64,000 nt of DNA from Asanoa siamensis (GCF_016862555.1 NZ_BONE01000034.1:1-64000); one strand, 5' to 3'; positions 19,666 through 28,347 are shown, counted from the stretch's first letter. The notes: generated by a model not told the origin, from the sequence alone. A program made the numbers and translations.

Positions 19666-19882
19666 CCAGGTCGACGGCGAAGAGACCGCCGACATCGACG
19701 AGGCCGACCTGGCGGACCGGGTCGTCGGTGCCCGGGCAGGGCTGACCGCGTTGCTGTCCGAGGCGGAACAGGCACGCCGACTACGCGCCGAGGCGGCCGA
19801 TCAGGCCGGCGGTGCGGTGTGCGCCTGGAACCACTTCGAGAACATCCCGACGTTCTACAACTGGAACAACCGCCCCCGCTGA
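19634..19882 (+). CDS. RiPP precursor peptide, aromatic-x-Asn core (triceptide/AmcA-like)
   Basis: An 82-residue peptide. Residues 1-60 form an acidic, Ala/Glu/Arg-rich helical leader. The C-terminal core is strikingly different: W65-N66-H67, F68-E69-N70, then IPT, F74-Y75-N76 and W77-N78-N79, ending RPR. Aromatic-x-x triplets ending in Asn or His are the crosslinking sites of 3-residue cyclophane RiPPs, in which a radical SAM enzyme joins the aromatic ring to the beta-carbon of the third residue. AAGGGG lies 9 nt before the ATG. The gene overlaps the maturase by 32 bp. No dedicated protease or transporter is adjacent. A single Cys63 sits just before the core. Crosslinking itself is inferred. 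Confidence 0.82.
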   Translation: MPETTSLRPSDQVDGEETADIDEADLADRVVGARAGLTALLSEAEQARRLRAEAADQAGGAVCAWNHFENIPTFYNWNNRPR

Positions 19883-19901
19883 CGCATCACGTGCGGGCCG
19901 G

Positions 19902-19976
19902 CCCGCTGACCCCTCGGACACGGGCGAGCACGCGGGTTGTGACCGCGTGCTCGTTGGTGCCTTGGGGGTCAGCGGG
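19902..19976. terminator. Nested inverted repeats, bidirectional terminator
   Basis: An inner 11-bp stem (19925-19935 with 19943-19953, loop of 7) lies within an outer 12-bp stem (CCCGCTGACCCC at 19902-19913 with 19965-19976). The outer right arm covers the stop codon of the convergent DUF3073 gene. It lies between the RiPP precursor and DUF3073 and can terminate both. Confidence 0.65.
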
Positions 19977-20193
19977 AACGAGACGACCAGTTGTTGGAAG
20001 CGTCGTCTTCTGCGTTGTCGTCCTCGTCTTCGTCATCGACATAGCTGTTGCTGTAGTCGTTGTCGAAGTCGTGGTCCGACTTGCCGGTGGTCCCGAGTTC
20101 TCGCTGCAAAGCGGCGAGGTCGGTGTTCGGGGAGTGATACTTCAACTCCCGGGCCACCTTTGTCTGCTTGGCCTTAGCACGGCCGCGCCCCAT
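19969..20193 (-). CDS. DUF3073 family protein
   Basis: A 74-residue actinobacterial protein of unknown function. The conserved N-terminus GRGRAKAKQTKVARELKYHS is followed by NTDLAALQREL and an acidic, Ser-rich tail with DDEDEDDNAEDD. ATG 20193 is chosen because homology starts there. It lies between a RiPP precursor and a branched-chain amino-acid dehydrogenase gene, convergent to the former. The basic head and acidic tail suggest a nucleic-acid- or protein-binding role, which is speculation. Confidence 0.88.
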   Translation of the reverse strand: MGRGRAKAKQTKVARELKYHSPNTDLAALQRELGTTGKSDHDFDNDYSNSYVDDEDEDDNAEDDASNNWSSRSR

Positions 20194-20357
20194 GGCTCGA
20201 CCCCCTCGCACAGAATTCGGGGCAGCACGAAGGCGGGCCCCGATGACGTCAGGCATCTCTCGTGGCTCTTACGGTACATGGGGATGGCCAGGTTCGACAC
20301 CTCGGGTTGCCCGGTGCCGTCGGCGCGTCGATCACGTTTCTGATCAGGCCGATGATC

Positions 20358-20390
20358 ACCGGCCGGGTCACGTGCCGCGACCCGGCCGGT
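20358..20390 (-). terminator. Stem-loop after the amino-acid dehydrogenase gene
   Basis: ACCGGCCGGGTC (20358-20369) pairs perfectly with 20379-20390 over a 9-nt loop, 18 bp beyond the stop of the minus-strand dehydrogenase gene. Confidence 0.65.
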
Positions 20391-20407
20391 AAGGGGCACT
20401 TGTCGGC

Positions 20408-21490
20408 TCAGCGGAGGTGGATCGTCCGGAGCCGGCCGATGTCGGCCATCCGTCGCTCTGCCAGGCGATCCGCGGCGACCGCCGGCGGCACACCCTCGGC
20501 GTCGGCGAGCTGGAGGATCTCGCGCGTGGTGTCGAAGATCCGGGTGGCCCGCAGCTTCGCCCGCTCGAAGTTGAAGCCCTCGATCTCGTCTGCGACCTGG
20601 ATCACACCACCCGCGTTGACCACGTAGTCGGGGGCGTAGAGGACGCCGCGGTCGGCGAGCAGCTTCTCGATGCCGGCGTGGGCGAGCTGGTTGTTGGCGG
20701 CACCGGCGACGACCTTGGCGCGCAGCACGGGGACGGTGTCGTCGTCCAGGGCACCGCCGAGCGCGCAGGGGGCGTACACGTCGATGTCGGAGGCGACCAT
20801 CGCGGCCGCGCCGTTGACGACGTCCACCTGGGGGTAGGTGGCCCGGACCCACTCGATCGCCCGCTGGTCGACGTCGGTCGCCACCACCGCGGCGCCGTCC
20901 TCGATCAGGTGGGCGGTGAGGTGCTTACCGACCTTGCCGAGCCCGGCCACGCCGACCCGGCGCCCGGCCAGCGTCGGGCTGCCCCAGACGTGCTCGGCGG
21001 CGGCCCGCATGCCCTGGAACACACCCCAGGCGGTGAGCACCGACGAGTCGCCGGCGCCACCGTGCTCGACGCTGCGGCCGGTCACGAAGCTGGTCTCGCG
21101 GGCCACCACGTCCATGTCGGCCACGTAGGTGCCGACGTCACACGCGGTGTAGTAACGACCGCCCAGCGACTGGACGAACCGCCCGTACGCCCGCAGGAGG
21201 CTTTCGCTCTTGTCCTTGTCGGGGTCACCCCAGATGACCGCCTTGCCGCCGCCCAGGTCGAGACCCGCCAGGGCGTTCTTGTACGCCATGCCGCGGGAGA
21301 GTTCCAGCACGTCGTGGAGGGCGTCGGCCTCGCTGGCGTAGGGGTAGAAGCGGGTGCCGCCGAGCGCGGGGCCCAGTGCGGTCGAGTAGATGCCGATGAT
21401 CGCTTTGAGGCCGCTCTGCTTGTCCTGGCAGAAGACGACCTGTTCGTGGCCGGTGGAGTCGGGGTCTTCCGTGCTGGCGAATACGCCCAT
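20408..21490 (-). CDS. Leucine/valine/phenylalanine dehydrogenase
   Basis: NAD-dependent oxidative deamination of a branched-chain or aromatic amino acid to its 2-oxo acid. The Glu/Leu/Phe/Val dehydrogenase signature is seen in LGGTRFYPY, then [24 protein letters not shown] with both catalytic lysines near residues 79 and 91, and [10 protein letters not shown] near 126. The Rossmann loop [13 protein letters not shown] is near 190. Length 360 aa is normal. ATG 21490 has AGGAGC 4-5 nt upstream. The deaminated oxo acids would feed branched fatty-acid synthesis in this kind of organism. Divergent from the following conserved gene. Confidence 0.92.
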   Translation of the reverse strand: MGVFASTEDPDSTGHEQVVFCQDKQSGLKAIIGIYSTALGPALGGTRFYPYASEADALHDVLELSRGMAYKNALAGLDLGGGKAVIWGDPDKDKSESLLRAYGRFVQSLGGRYYTACDVGTYVADMDVVARETSFVTGRSVEHGGAGDSSVLTAWGVFQGMRAAAEHVWGSPTLAGRRVGVAGLGKVGKHLTAHLIEDGAAVVATDVDQRAIEWVRATYPQVDVVNGAAAMVASDIDVYAPCALGGALDDDTVPVLRAKVVAGAANNQLAHAGIEKLLADRGVLYAPDYVVNAGGVIQVADEIEGFNFERAKLRATRIFDTTREILQLADAEGVPPAVAADRLAERRMADIGRLRTIHLR

Positions 21491-21670
21491 CACTGCTCCT
21501 GTCGTCGCACGCGTCCTCGTGGGCCGCGCGCCCTGCGGTCGGCTCCGGCGGGGTGGTGCCGGATCTCTGCGCAAAACGATATTCCCGTTGGCAACTCTGT
21601 GCCGACGCGCGTGGTGACAACCCGCTGGCCGTCGTTACGACCGGCGGCCGATTCGTGGGAGGATCGCGCC

Positions 21671-22510
21671 GTGCCGTCGCTGTTCGCTTCCTACCTGCGG
21701 GTCTACGAGCCGTTGACCGCATTCGATCGCGAACGTCAGGTTTTCTGGCGCCGCTACGTGCGGGAGGGCCGGGCCGTGGCGCCCGCCGAGGGCCCGGTGC
21801 GCCAGCGGACGGCGGTGATCGAAGGGCTCGGTGCCGGCTGGACCCGGCTGCCCGACCTGCCCGAAGAGGCCTACGTGCTGGAGGCCGACGACACGCTGCT
21901 CGTCTGCCCGTGGAACCTGCGGCTGCGGGTGGCCGAGGCTGCGCTCAGCGCCCGCGACGGCGTGCCCTCGGTGATCGCCGACGCGTTCGTCCCGCCGGTG
22001 CTCGCCGGCCAGGCCCGCGCGGTCGTCGACGACTGGCGCAGCGGCGCCCGGGTGCTGGAGCACGGGGTGCCGCGGGTGCACGAGCAGATCGCGACGTGGG
22101 GCGTCCCGCTGCGCTGGTTCGTCTTCATCGACCTCGGCGAGCGTGACCTCGTGCTGCGGCCGGAGCGCCGGTCGCTGCGCTACCGCACCGAGATCTCCAA
22201 GGCCCGCCGGCGGGCGTCCCGCGCCCTGTCGGTGCTGCGGAAGACCGTCGGGGACGCGCCGATCACCGAGGCCGTCGAGGAGGGGGCCCGGTGGCTCGAG
22301 GAGTTCCACCCGCGGTCGGTGGTCGAACTCGACTACGGCGGGCTTGTTGATCTTCTCTCGGACACCACTCTGGAGGAGGACGACTCCCCAGGTCTGGTCG
22401 CTGCCGGGTTGGCCGCTTTGTCCCGCGGTGATGCTGATGGGGCCACAGAGGTCTATGAGAACTTGGTCACTCGTTGGCGCGCGATTCAGCTCCTCGAACG
22501 GTGTAATTAG
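21671..22510 (+). CDS. Conserved actinobacterial protein of unknown function
   Basis: A 279-residue soluble protein with no motif I can name. Near the N-terminus it reads LFASYLRVYEPLTAF; the middle is rich in Arg, Trp and Leu (GVPLRWFVFIDLGERDL), and a long helical segment KARRRASRALSVLRKTV precedes an acidic C-terminal region. I recall a similar gene next to bldC in other actinomycetes, matching this context. GTG 21671 has GGGAGGA about 8 nt upstream. Convergent evidence for function is lacking. Confidence 0.75.
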   Translation: MPSLFASYLRVYEPLTAFDRERQVFWRRYVREGRAVAPAEGPVRQRTAVIEGLGAGWTRLPDLPEEAYVLEADDTLLVCPWNLRLRVAEAALSARDGVPSVIADAFVPPVLAGQARAVVDDWRSGARVLEHGVPRVHEQIATWGVPLRWFVFIDLGERDLVLRPERRSLRYRTEISKARRRASRALSVLRKTVGDAPITEAVEEGARWLEEFHPRSVVELDYGGLVDLLSDTTLEEDDSPGLVAAGLAALSRGDADGATEVYENLVTRWRAIQLLERCN

Positions 22511-22757
22511 GGGTCAAATCGGTGCCGATGAATGAGGCAGTCTCGTGTTTTCCTGAACACGAACGGTGACTAAGAGTCCAAATAAGGCGGTTTCTGGCAT
22601 ATAAAATCGCCATAAATCGGTCATTGCTCATCCGTCCATCCAGGGACGTTCGGCCGTTCGGCCCATGTCGGACATCGGGGACTAGCCGGACCATGAGAGA
22701 CGCGTCGGCCGGCGGGACCCCGGCCGATGTCTATAGGTACCTGTGGAGGAGTGACCG
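22511..22757. other. AT-richer leader region upstream of bldC
   Basis: About 247 bp without a gene, with an unusual run of AT-rich sequence for this genome, including TATAAA at 22600-22605 that could serve as a -10 box. No convincing -35 was found. Developmental promoters are often like this. Confidence 0.4.
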
Positions 22758-22967
22758 ATGGCATCGCGTACGCACGAACCCGAGCCGCTACTCACGCCGG
22801 CAGAGGTCGCGTCGATGTTCCGTGTCGACCCGAAGACGGTGACCCGGTGGGCGAAGGCCGGCAAGCTCAGCGCGATTCGAACGCTGGGCGGCCACCGCCG
22901 CTACCGTGAATCCGAGGTTCGCGCCCTGCTGCAGGGGCAGATTCCCCAGCAGCGCCAGGGCGACTGA
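22758..22967 (+). CDS. bldC: Developmental regulator BldC
   Basis: A 69-residue MerR-like winged-helix protein that binds cooperatively to direct repeats and controls the timing of differentiation in actinomycetes. The DNA-binding domain LLTPAEVASMFRVDPKTVTR followed by WAKAGKLSAIRTLGGHRRY fills residues 10-50. The sequence closely matches Streptomyces BldC as I remember it. GTGGAGGAGTG just upstream supplies a ribosome site. Transcribed alone; a strong stem-loop follows. Confidence 0.95.
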   Translation: MASRTHEPEPLLTPAEVASMFRVDPKTVTRWAKAGKLSAIRTLGGHRRYRESEVRALLQGQIPQQRQGD

Positions 22968-22996
22968 CCAGACCCCCGGTCGAACGATCGTCGGAC

Positions 22997-23037
22997 AGGG
23001 GCGGGAGCCACACGTCATCCGTGTGGGTCCCGCCCCT
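22997..23037 (+). terminator. Stem-loop after bldC
   Basis: An 18-bp stem with one G-G mismatch (22997-23014 with 23020-23037) around a 5-nt loop, 30 bp beyond the bldC stop. No T run follows. Confidence 0.65.
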
Positions 23038-23088
23038 GATGCGTATCCGGGCCGTGCCAGGTCGTCGGACCAGGCCTAAGGTCGGCTG

Positions 23089-23877
23089 GTGCAACAGGAA
23101 CCCCTCGTCGGCGACGCGTTCGGTGAAATGATCCGCGACGCCCTTGCCGTCTCCACCGGTGTCGGCCCCCGGCCGCTCGCCGGTGGGCGGCTGCCCCGGC
23201 CCGTCATCGAGATCATCGAGCGCGAGGACGGGCTGATCAACGGTGCGCCCGCCGCGCCCTACCTCGACCCGCCGTCGGCCTGGCCGGATCATGACCATCG
23301 GGCGCTTTCCCGGGTACGCGGCCGCGTGCTGGACATCGGCGTCGGCGCTGGCCGGATCGCCCTGGAACTGCAGCGGCGCGGCGTGGCCGTCACCGGGCTC
23401 GACGTCTCGGCGGGGGCGATCGAGGTGTGCCGCCGGCGCGGCGTACACGATCTGGTCCTGGCGACCGTCGACGAGCACGCCGCGGCCGCCGGGCCCACCT
23501 ATGACACGTTCCTGCTGCTCGGCAACAACCTCGGGCTGATCGGCGGCGCCGACCGGGCCCTGGGCTTCCTGGCCGCCCTCGCCGCGCTGGCCCGGCCGGG
23601 TGCCCAGCTGATCGCCCACGGCACCGACCCTTACAACACCACCGACCCGGTGCACGTGGCCTATCACCGGCTCAACCGGTCGCGGGGCCGGCTCGGCGGG
23701 CAGCTCCGGCTGCGCGTCCGCTACCGGGAGCTGGCCACGGAGTGGTTCGACTACCTGGTCTGCTCGGTCGACGAGCTGCGCGAACTGGTCGCCGGCACAC
23801 CGTGGCGGATCGCGGACATCGACAACGCGGACGCCCCTTACTACCTGGCGACGCTGGAGCTGGCCGCCACCGGGTAA
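23089..23877 (+). CDS. Class I SAM-dependent methyltransferase
   Basis: A 262-residue Rossmann methyltransferase. Motif I is VLDIGVGAGRIALELQRRG near residue 80, motif II GLDVSAGAIEVCRRRG near 103, and a motif IV-like TFLLLGNNLGLIGG near 140. The N-terminal third is unrelated to the core and may be a lid. The GTG start is the only convenient one, with a CAGG-poor leader. No neighbour reveals the substrate, which is probably a small molecule. Confidence 0.85.
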   Translation: MQQEPLVGDAFGEMIRDALAVSTGVGPRPLAGGRLPRPVIEIIEREDGLINGAPAAPYLDPPSAWPDHDHRALSRVRGRVLDIGVGAGRIALELQRRGVAVTGLDVSAGAIEVCRRRGVHDLVLATVDEHAAAAGPTYDTFLLLGNNLGLIGGADRALGFLAALAALARPGAQLIAHGTDPYNTTDPVHVAYHRLNRSRGRLGGQLRLRVRYRELATEWFDYLVCSVDELRELVAGTPWRIADIDNADAPYYLATLELAATG

Positions 23878-23926
23878 AGGCGAACAAACCTCGGAAATAC
23901 GACTTGTCGGTCAGTAGCCTGCCTCT

Positions 23927-24487
23927 ATGAGGGTGGCACGCGGCACGCTGCTGCGGAACCTCGCCGGCAGCATCGGGGTGTTGTGCACCGTGGCCGGGCT
24001 GGCGTTCGGGCTGCCCGCCCTCGACAATGCCCTGCCCGCGCAGCGGCCGGCCGGCGACGGGCCCTACCAGGTCGGTGGCCGGGTCGTCGTCACACCGCCA
24101 CCGGGGGCGCGGCTCGACGTGACGCTCACCCGGCCCGGCGACACCCGGGGGACGGTGGTGTTCGTCGCGCCGGGGGCGGTCCGCTACGTGATCGTGGTGA
24201 CGCCGTTCAAGGGCTCCCTCGCCGCGGCGGCGGAGCGGCTGAAGAGCAAGATCAAACGCGGGCACGAGATCACGGGCACCGAGCGACCCGTGCGTACGGC
24301 CGGCGGTCTCGAAGGTCTCGAGGGCAGTTACGCCGCGCCGGGGCGGGCCGGCCGCTACCTGGTCTTCCGCGCCGGCGACGTGGCGATCGAGGTGACGGTC
24401 GCCGGCAGCGCGCCGGCCCTGCGTGCCGCCCTCGCGGCGATCGAGGCGAGCACCCGGACGCTGGCCTATCGCGGCGGCACGGCGTGA
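23927..24487 (+). CDS. Membrane-anchored hypothetical protein, partner of the PrsW-type protease
   Basis: A 186-residue protein with one N-terminal hydrophobic segment (LLRNLAGSIGVLCTVAGLAF), probably an anchor or uncleaved signal, and an exported beta-rich domain (DVTLTRPGDTRGTVVFVAPG, then VRYVIVVTPFKGSL). I recognise no family. Its stop overlaps the GTG start of the PrsW-type protease by 4 nt, so the two proteins are made together and probably work together at the membrane; it could be a substrate or a sensor. Confidence 0.75.
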   Translation: MRVARGTLLRNLAGSIGVLCTVAGLAFGLPALDNALPAQRPAGDGPYQVGGRVVVTPPPGARLDVTLTRPGDTRGTVVFVAPGAVRYVIVVTPFKGSLAAAAERLKSKIKRGHEITGTERPVRTAGGLEGLEGSYAAPGRAGRYLVFRAGDVAIEVTVAGSAPALRAALAAIEASTRTLAYRGGTA

Positions 24488-26043
24488 CGCCGGTCCACCC
24501 CACCCCCGAGTGGGCGCGCCCGGGCAAGTCCCTGCTGCTGCCCGCGTTCTGGGTGGTGCTGATGCTGATCGCCGGCGGCGCGGTCCGGCTGGGCCTGTTC
24601 GTCCGGGAGTCGCTGGCCGCGTACCCGACCGCGACCCTGCTCGCCCTCGTCCTGTTCGCTCTCTACGCCGTGCCGTTCTGCGTCTTCGTCGCCGCCCTCG
24701 ACTATCTGGAGCGGGAACCACCGCTGTTGCTCGCCACCGCGTTCGCCTGGGGTGGCCTGGTCGCGACGTCGATCTCCATCCGCGGCAACGCGGCCGTGCA
24801 CAACCTGGTCGCCAAACTCGCGTCGCCGGGCCTGGCCGCGGAGTGGGGTTCGGCGCTCGCCGGCCCGACGGTCGAGGAGATCGCGAAGACGCTGGGCATC
24901 ATCGCGATCGTGCTGGTGGCGCGGGCGCAGGTCAACAGCGTTCTGGACGGGGTCGTGTACGGGTCGCTGGTCGGCCTGGGCTTCCAGGTCGTCGAGGACG
25001 TGGTCTACGCGGTGAACGCGGTCGCGGTGGCGGGCGGCGGCGACCAGGTGGCGCCGGTGGTGGCCACGTTCCTGCTGCGCGGGTTCCTGGCCGGGTTGTG
25101 GAGCCACACGCTGTTCGGCGCGCTGGCGGGGGCGGGGATCGGCTACCTGGCCGTGCGTACCGACCGGCCGTTGTTCGTCCGGCTCTTCGTCGCCGTGCTC
25201 TCCGTCCTCGGCGCGATGGCGATCCACTTCCTGTGGAACTCGCCGCTGCTGAGCCTGGGCGGCGGGGCCGGCATCTTCGGCGACCTGTTCGTCAAGGGGA
25301 TCCCGCCGCTGCTGATGATCCTGCTGTTGGTGCGGGGGGTACGACATCGCGAGGCGGACTACTACGTCGGTCAGCTGGCGGCGTTGGGCGACCGGCGGAT
25401 CGCGACCGAGGACGAGCTCCGGGTGCTCGGCCATGGTCATCTGCGGGCGGGGGCGCGGCGGTATGCCCACGGGCGGGCCGGTGTGAAGGGGCGCCGCGCG
25501 GTTCGCCGGCTGCAGCGGGCGCAGGCCCGGTTGGCGGTCGAGCTGAGCCGCGCCCACGGGGTGGGCCTGCCCGGCTTGCGGGTGTCAGGTGCGGCCGAGC
25601 CGGGCACGGCGCCCTTGGATCCGGCGTTGCCGCCGGCGGTGGATCCGTTCGATCCGCCTGAGACGGGGCTGATCGACCCGACCACCGCGGCGGTGGCGGA
25701 TTCCTTAGCCGCACCCGGCGCCACGGAGCCGGTCGACGCGGTCGGTTTGGCGCAGGCGGGCACGGTCGAGCCGGGCGGCGCGGCGCAGGCCGGTGTGGTG
25801 GTCGGGGTGGCCCGGATCCCGGATCGCCTGTCGTGCGCGCCCGTCCTGGGTGGCCCGACCGCGGTCCGCTGGCGTGATCGCGTCCTCGTGGAACGGGGGA
25901 GGATGCTGGCCCTGGGTCACCCGGAGGCCACGGCCCCGCTGACCCGGAACGGCAGCGTCCGCCGGGTCGTCGGGGGCATCGCCGTGTTCCTGGTTGCGAT
26001 GATCACGGTCGGCCTGGCCCTGATCGCCCTCGGGGCCTCTTAG
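24484..26043 (+). CDS. PrsW family intramembrane metalloprotease
   Basis: A 519-residue polytopic protein. The first 290 residues hold about eight hydrophobic helices with PrsW-type catalytic motifs: EEIAKTLG near residue 137, GFQVVEDVVY near 166, a helix with LWSHTLFGALAGAG near 208, and AIHFLWNSP near 245. PrsW proteases cleave membrane proteins such as anti-sigma factors. A long soluble tail (about 300-500) rich in Pro, Ala and Gly, ending in another transmembrane helix, is unusual for the family. Translationally coupled to the upstream anchored protein. Confidence 0.87.
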   Translation: MTPVHPTPEWARPGKSLLLPAFWVVLMLIAGGAVRLGLFVRESLAAYPTATLLALVLFALYAVPFCVFVAALDYLEREPPLLLATAFAWGGLVATSISIRGNAAVHNLVAKLASPGLAAEWGSALAGPTVEEIAKTLGIIAIVLVARAQVNSVLDGVVYGSLVGLGFQVVEDVVYAVNAVAVAGGGDQVAPVVATFLLRGFLAGLWSHTLFGALAGAGIGYLAVRTDRPLFVRLFVAVLSVLGAMAIHFLWNSPLLSLGGGAGIFGDLFVKGIPPLLMILLLVRGVRHREADYYVGQLAALGDRRIATEDELRVLGHGHLRAGARRYAHGRAGVKGRRAVRRLQRAQARLAVELSRAHGVGLPGLRVSGAAEPGTAPLDPALPPAVDPFDPPETGLIDPTTAAVADSLAAPGATEPVDAVGLAQAGTVEPGGAAQAGVVVGVARIPDRLSCAPVLGGPTAVRWRDRVLVERGRMLALGHPEATAPLTRNGSVRRVVGGIAVFLVAMITVGLALIALGAS

Positions 26044-26065
26044 CCGCCGGCCCTCGTCAGCGCTC

Positions 26066-26827
26066 TCAACCCGCCGACGGCGCGATCGCGTGCTCGACCA
26101 CGTTGCCGGCCGGTTCGAAGCCCAACCGTTCGTACACGCTGATCGCCTGATGGGCCGCCTGCAGGATGGCTGTCTCGTAACCCTCGGTCGCAGCCAGACC
26201 GAGACCGAACGAGAGCAGGGCCGTCGCCCAACCCCGGCGCCGCTCCACCGCGAGCGTGGCGACGTTGTAGAAACCGGCGACCCCCGCCCCGTAACAGACC
26301 TCGGCGGCCGCCACCGGGCGGCCGGACGCGTACCCGATCAGATAACGCGCCGGGCTCCCAGGCGCCAGCGACCAGCGCGCCGTCCCGGCGAAGAAATCCA
26401 ACACCGTCGGCGACGGCGGAGACCAGTTCGCCGCGACCACCGCCGCCCAGTCGGCCAGCTCGGACGGCGTCGAGACCACCCGGACCGGGCGGTCCACCGG
26501 GCGCCGGCCCGTGCGGCAGCGCATCGCCAGCTCGCGTTCGCCCACCGGCAGGCCCGCCTCGAGCAACCGGTCCGACAGGTCGAACGGCGCCGAGTCCGGG
26601 CCGACCCACCAGGTGAACGGCCGGCCCGTCGCGCGGACCGCGGCCAGCGTCGACGCGATCCGCTCCGACGCGGAAGCGGCCGGGAAGCGGGCCGCGGCCA
26701 CGATGTTGAACGTGTCGTCGGCCAGGCCGCTGTCGCAGACGAGCACGTCCGCGGCGGGCAGCACCGTCATCCCGGGCGCGCGGCGGTGCAGGTGCGCGGC
26801 GTGAAACGCCAGGTTGTCGTCGATCAT
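26066..26827 (-). CDS. GNAT family N-acetyltransferase
   Basis: A 253-residue acetyltransferase. The C-terminal half is a GNAT fold: GRPVAAAEVCYGAGVAGFYN, then LAVERRRGWATALLSFGLGL (acetyl-CoA pyrophosphate loop variant), then GYETAILQAAHQAISVYERL and GFEPAG. The N-terminal half (residues 1-110) may be a second, degenerate GNAT domain, as in tandem proteins. ATG 26827 overlaps the stop of the upstream DUF2786 gene (ATGA). Substrate unknown. Confidence 0.87.
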   Translation of the reverse strand: MIDDNLAFHAAHLHRRAPGMTVLPAADVLVCDSGLADDTFNIVAAARFPAASASERIASTLAAVRATGRPFTWWVGPDSAPFDLSDRLLEAGLPVGERELAMRCRTGRRPVDRPVRVVSTPSELADWAAVVAANWSPPSPTVLDFFAGTARWSLAPGSPARYLIGYASGRPVAAAEVCYGAGVAGFYNVATLAVERRRGWATALLSFGLGLAATEGYETAILQAAHQAISVYERLGFEPAGNVVEHAIAPSAG

Positions 26828-27507
26828 CGGAGGGCGTCGCGCGTGCGGGCCGCGACGGGGGCGCCGCCGCCCAGGTCGGCCGCGGTGCCCGCCGCGTAGC
26901 CCGAGGCGCCGCCGTCGCCGCTCAGCCGGCGCGGGCGGGCCAGGCGCGCGGCCGGATAGGCCTCGTCGCGCCGGCGTTCGACGGTGCCGGACCGGTCCGC
27001 CAGCACCAGGGCCATCGACGGTACGCCCGACGAGGCCACCGACTCGGTCTCCCGGAGCCGCTTCGAGATCGCGGCCGCGAAACCGGTCAACCACGAGCGG
27101 CGGAACGCGGCCGGGTGCTGGCCCCAGGGCACCGGCGTCGCCGCCAGGCCGTGGGCCGCCTGCACCAGCAGCGACGTGTAGAGCAACTCCGCCCGGGCCA
27201 CGTCGCTCGAGAAGCCGAACAGGTGCACCGCGATCGAGCCCGGCCGCGAGAGCCGGACCGTGCGGCAGCGCAGCGGGATGGCGACGCCGACCAGCAGGCC
27301 CGCCTTGTCCGCGGCGTACGGCGCGGGCACGTCGATCAGCCGGTCGATCACCGGGTCCCGCGCCGGGTCGCGGGCGGCCAGCAGCGCCTGGTCGACGCCG
27401 TACTTCGCGATCAGCTCAGCGGCCTTCGCGGTCAGTGCTTCCGCCTCGGCCGGCGTACACGCCGGGTCCTCGGCCTTCGCCAGCAGCTTGCGGACCTTCT
27501 CGAGCAC
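26824..27507 (-). CDS. DUF2786 domain protein
   Basis: A 227-residue protein with the DUF2786 signature at its N-terminus: EKVRKLLAKAEDPACTPAEAEALTAKAAELIAKYGVD. A larger region follows (residues 50-160) with the conserved pattern VHLFGFSSDVARAELLYTSLL that typically accompanies it, possibly with a metallopeptidase- or nuclease-like role that is not established. GTG 27507. It lies 6 bp after a small upstream gene and overlaps the GNAT gene downstream, forming a three-gene unit. Confidence 0.85.
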   Translation of the reverse strand: MLEKVRKLLAKAEDPACTPAEAEALTAKAAELIAKYGVDQALLAARDPARDPVIDRLIDVPAPYAADKAGLLVGVAIPLRCRTVRLSRPGSIAVHLFGFSSDVARAELLYTSLLVQAAHGLAATPVPWGQHPAAFRRSWLTGFAAAISKRLRETESVASSGVPSMALVLADRSGTVERRRDEAYPAARLARPRRLSGDGGASGYAAGTAADLGGGAPVAARTRDALR

Positions 27508-27513
27508 GACCGC

Positions 27514-27903
27514 CTACTGTGCGCGGCGGCGGAGCGTGGCGACGGCCGAGCCGGCCAGGGTCAGCAGGCACTCCGGTAGCTGGCCGTCCTCCAGCGCCGC
27601 GCCGAACAGGGCCTCGCCCGTCGGCGCGTCGCTGTTGGCGTAGGCGCTCACGAAGCGGGCCACCCAGCGCGTGTCGTAGCCGGCCTCGTCGATGTCGGGA
27701 AAGTCGAGCGTCCACCGCCCGGCGGGCGCGCCCTCGCCGACCATCGTCGCCGCGAGGCACCAGGCGACGTCGTAGGCGCCGACCACGCCGGAGCGGTCGA
27801 CGACCGCGTCGAACGCGTTGGCGACCGCGTCGCTGTCGCCGTCGAGGGCGAGCCGCAGCACCTGCGCGGCATCGTCGACCGCATTCGGGGGAACCTCGAC
27901 CAC
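27514..27903 (-). CDS. Small conserved hypothetical protein
   Basis: A 129-residue acidic, mostly helical protein (VDDAAQVLRLALDGDSDAVA, then FVSAYANSDAPTGEALFGAAL). I do not recognise the family. It is first in a tight unit with a DUF2786 protein and a GNAT acetyltransferase. GTG start at 27903. Confidence 0.7.
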   Translation of the reverse strand: MVEVPPNAVDDAAQVLRLALDGDSDAVANAFDAVVDRSGVVGAYDVAWCLAATMVGEGAPAGRWTLDFPDIDEAGYDTRWVARFVSAYANSDAPTGEALFGAALEDGQLPECLLTLAGSAVATLRRRAQ

Positions 27904-27948
27904 GGGCGAACTCTACGACCCGGCGTCAAACCGGACCACCGGAACGAG

Positions 27949-28347
27949 CTATGCCGCGCGCAACATACACGTGAGCCTGGCGGTGCAGACCCGGTCGCCG
28001 TCGTCGTCGGTGATGACGATCTCGTAGGTGGCCACGCCGCGACCGGCGTGGGCGGGCGTCGCGACGCCGGTGACCGTGCCCGTGCGTACCGCCTTGTGGT
28101 GGGTGGCGCTGATGTCCACGCCCAGCGCGATCCCGCGGCCGATCCTGTGCCCGTGCGCAGCGGCGGCGAACGAGCCCAAGGTCTCCGCGAGTACGCACGA
28201 CGCGCCACCGTGGAGCAGCCCGTACGGCTGGGTGTTGCCGTCGACCGGCATGGTGCCGACCACGCGTTCCGTGGTCAGCTCAAGGATCTTGATGCCCATC
28301 CGCTCGGCGAGCGCACCAGGGCTGTGTTCGGAAAGTGATGTTGACAC
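27949..28347 (-). CDS. PaaI-family hotdog thioesterase
   Basis: A 132-residue hotdog-fold acyl-CoA thioesterase. The HGGASCVLAETLGSFAA helix with the catalytic Asp/Glu region near residue 48, and the GVDISATHHKAVRTGTVTG strand, are characteristic of PaaI/YdiI-like enzymes that hydrolyse aryl- or acyl-CoAs, including menaquinone precursors. GTG start at 28347. Divergent from the substrate-binding lipoprotein gene. Confidence 0.87.
   Translation of the reverse strand: MSTSLSEHSPGALAERMGIKILELTTERVVGTMPVDGNTQPYGLLHGGASCVLAETLGSFAAAAHGHRIGRGIALGVDISATHHKAVRTGTVTGVATPAHAGRGVATYEIVITDDDGDRVCTARLTCMLRAA

Noticed and set aside
20408-21490. Glutamate dehydrogenase
   Set aside because: Length (360 aa) and the GGTRFYPY / [11 protein letters not shown] pattern fit the leucine/valine/phenylalanine dehydrogenase branch instead.
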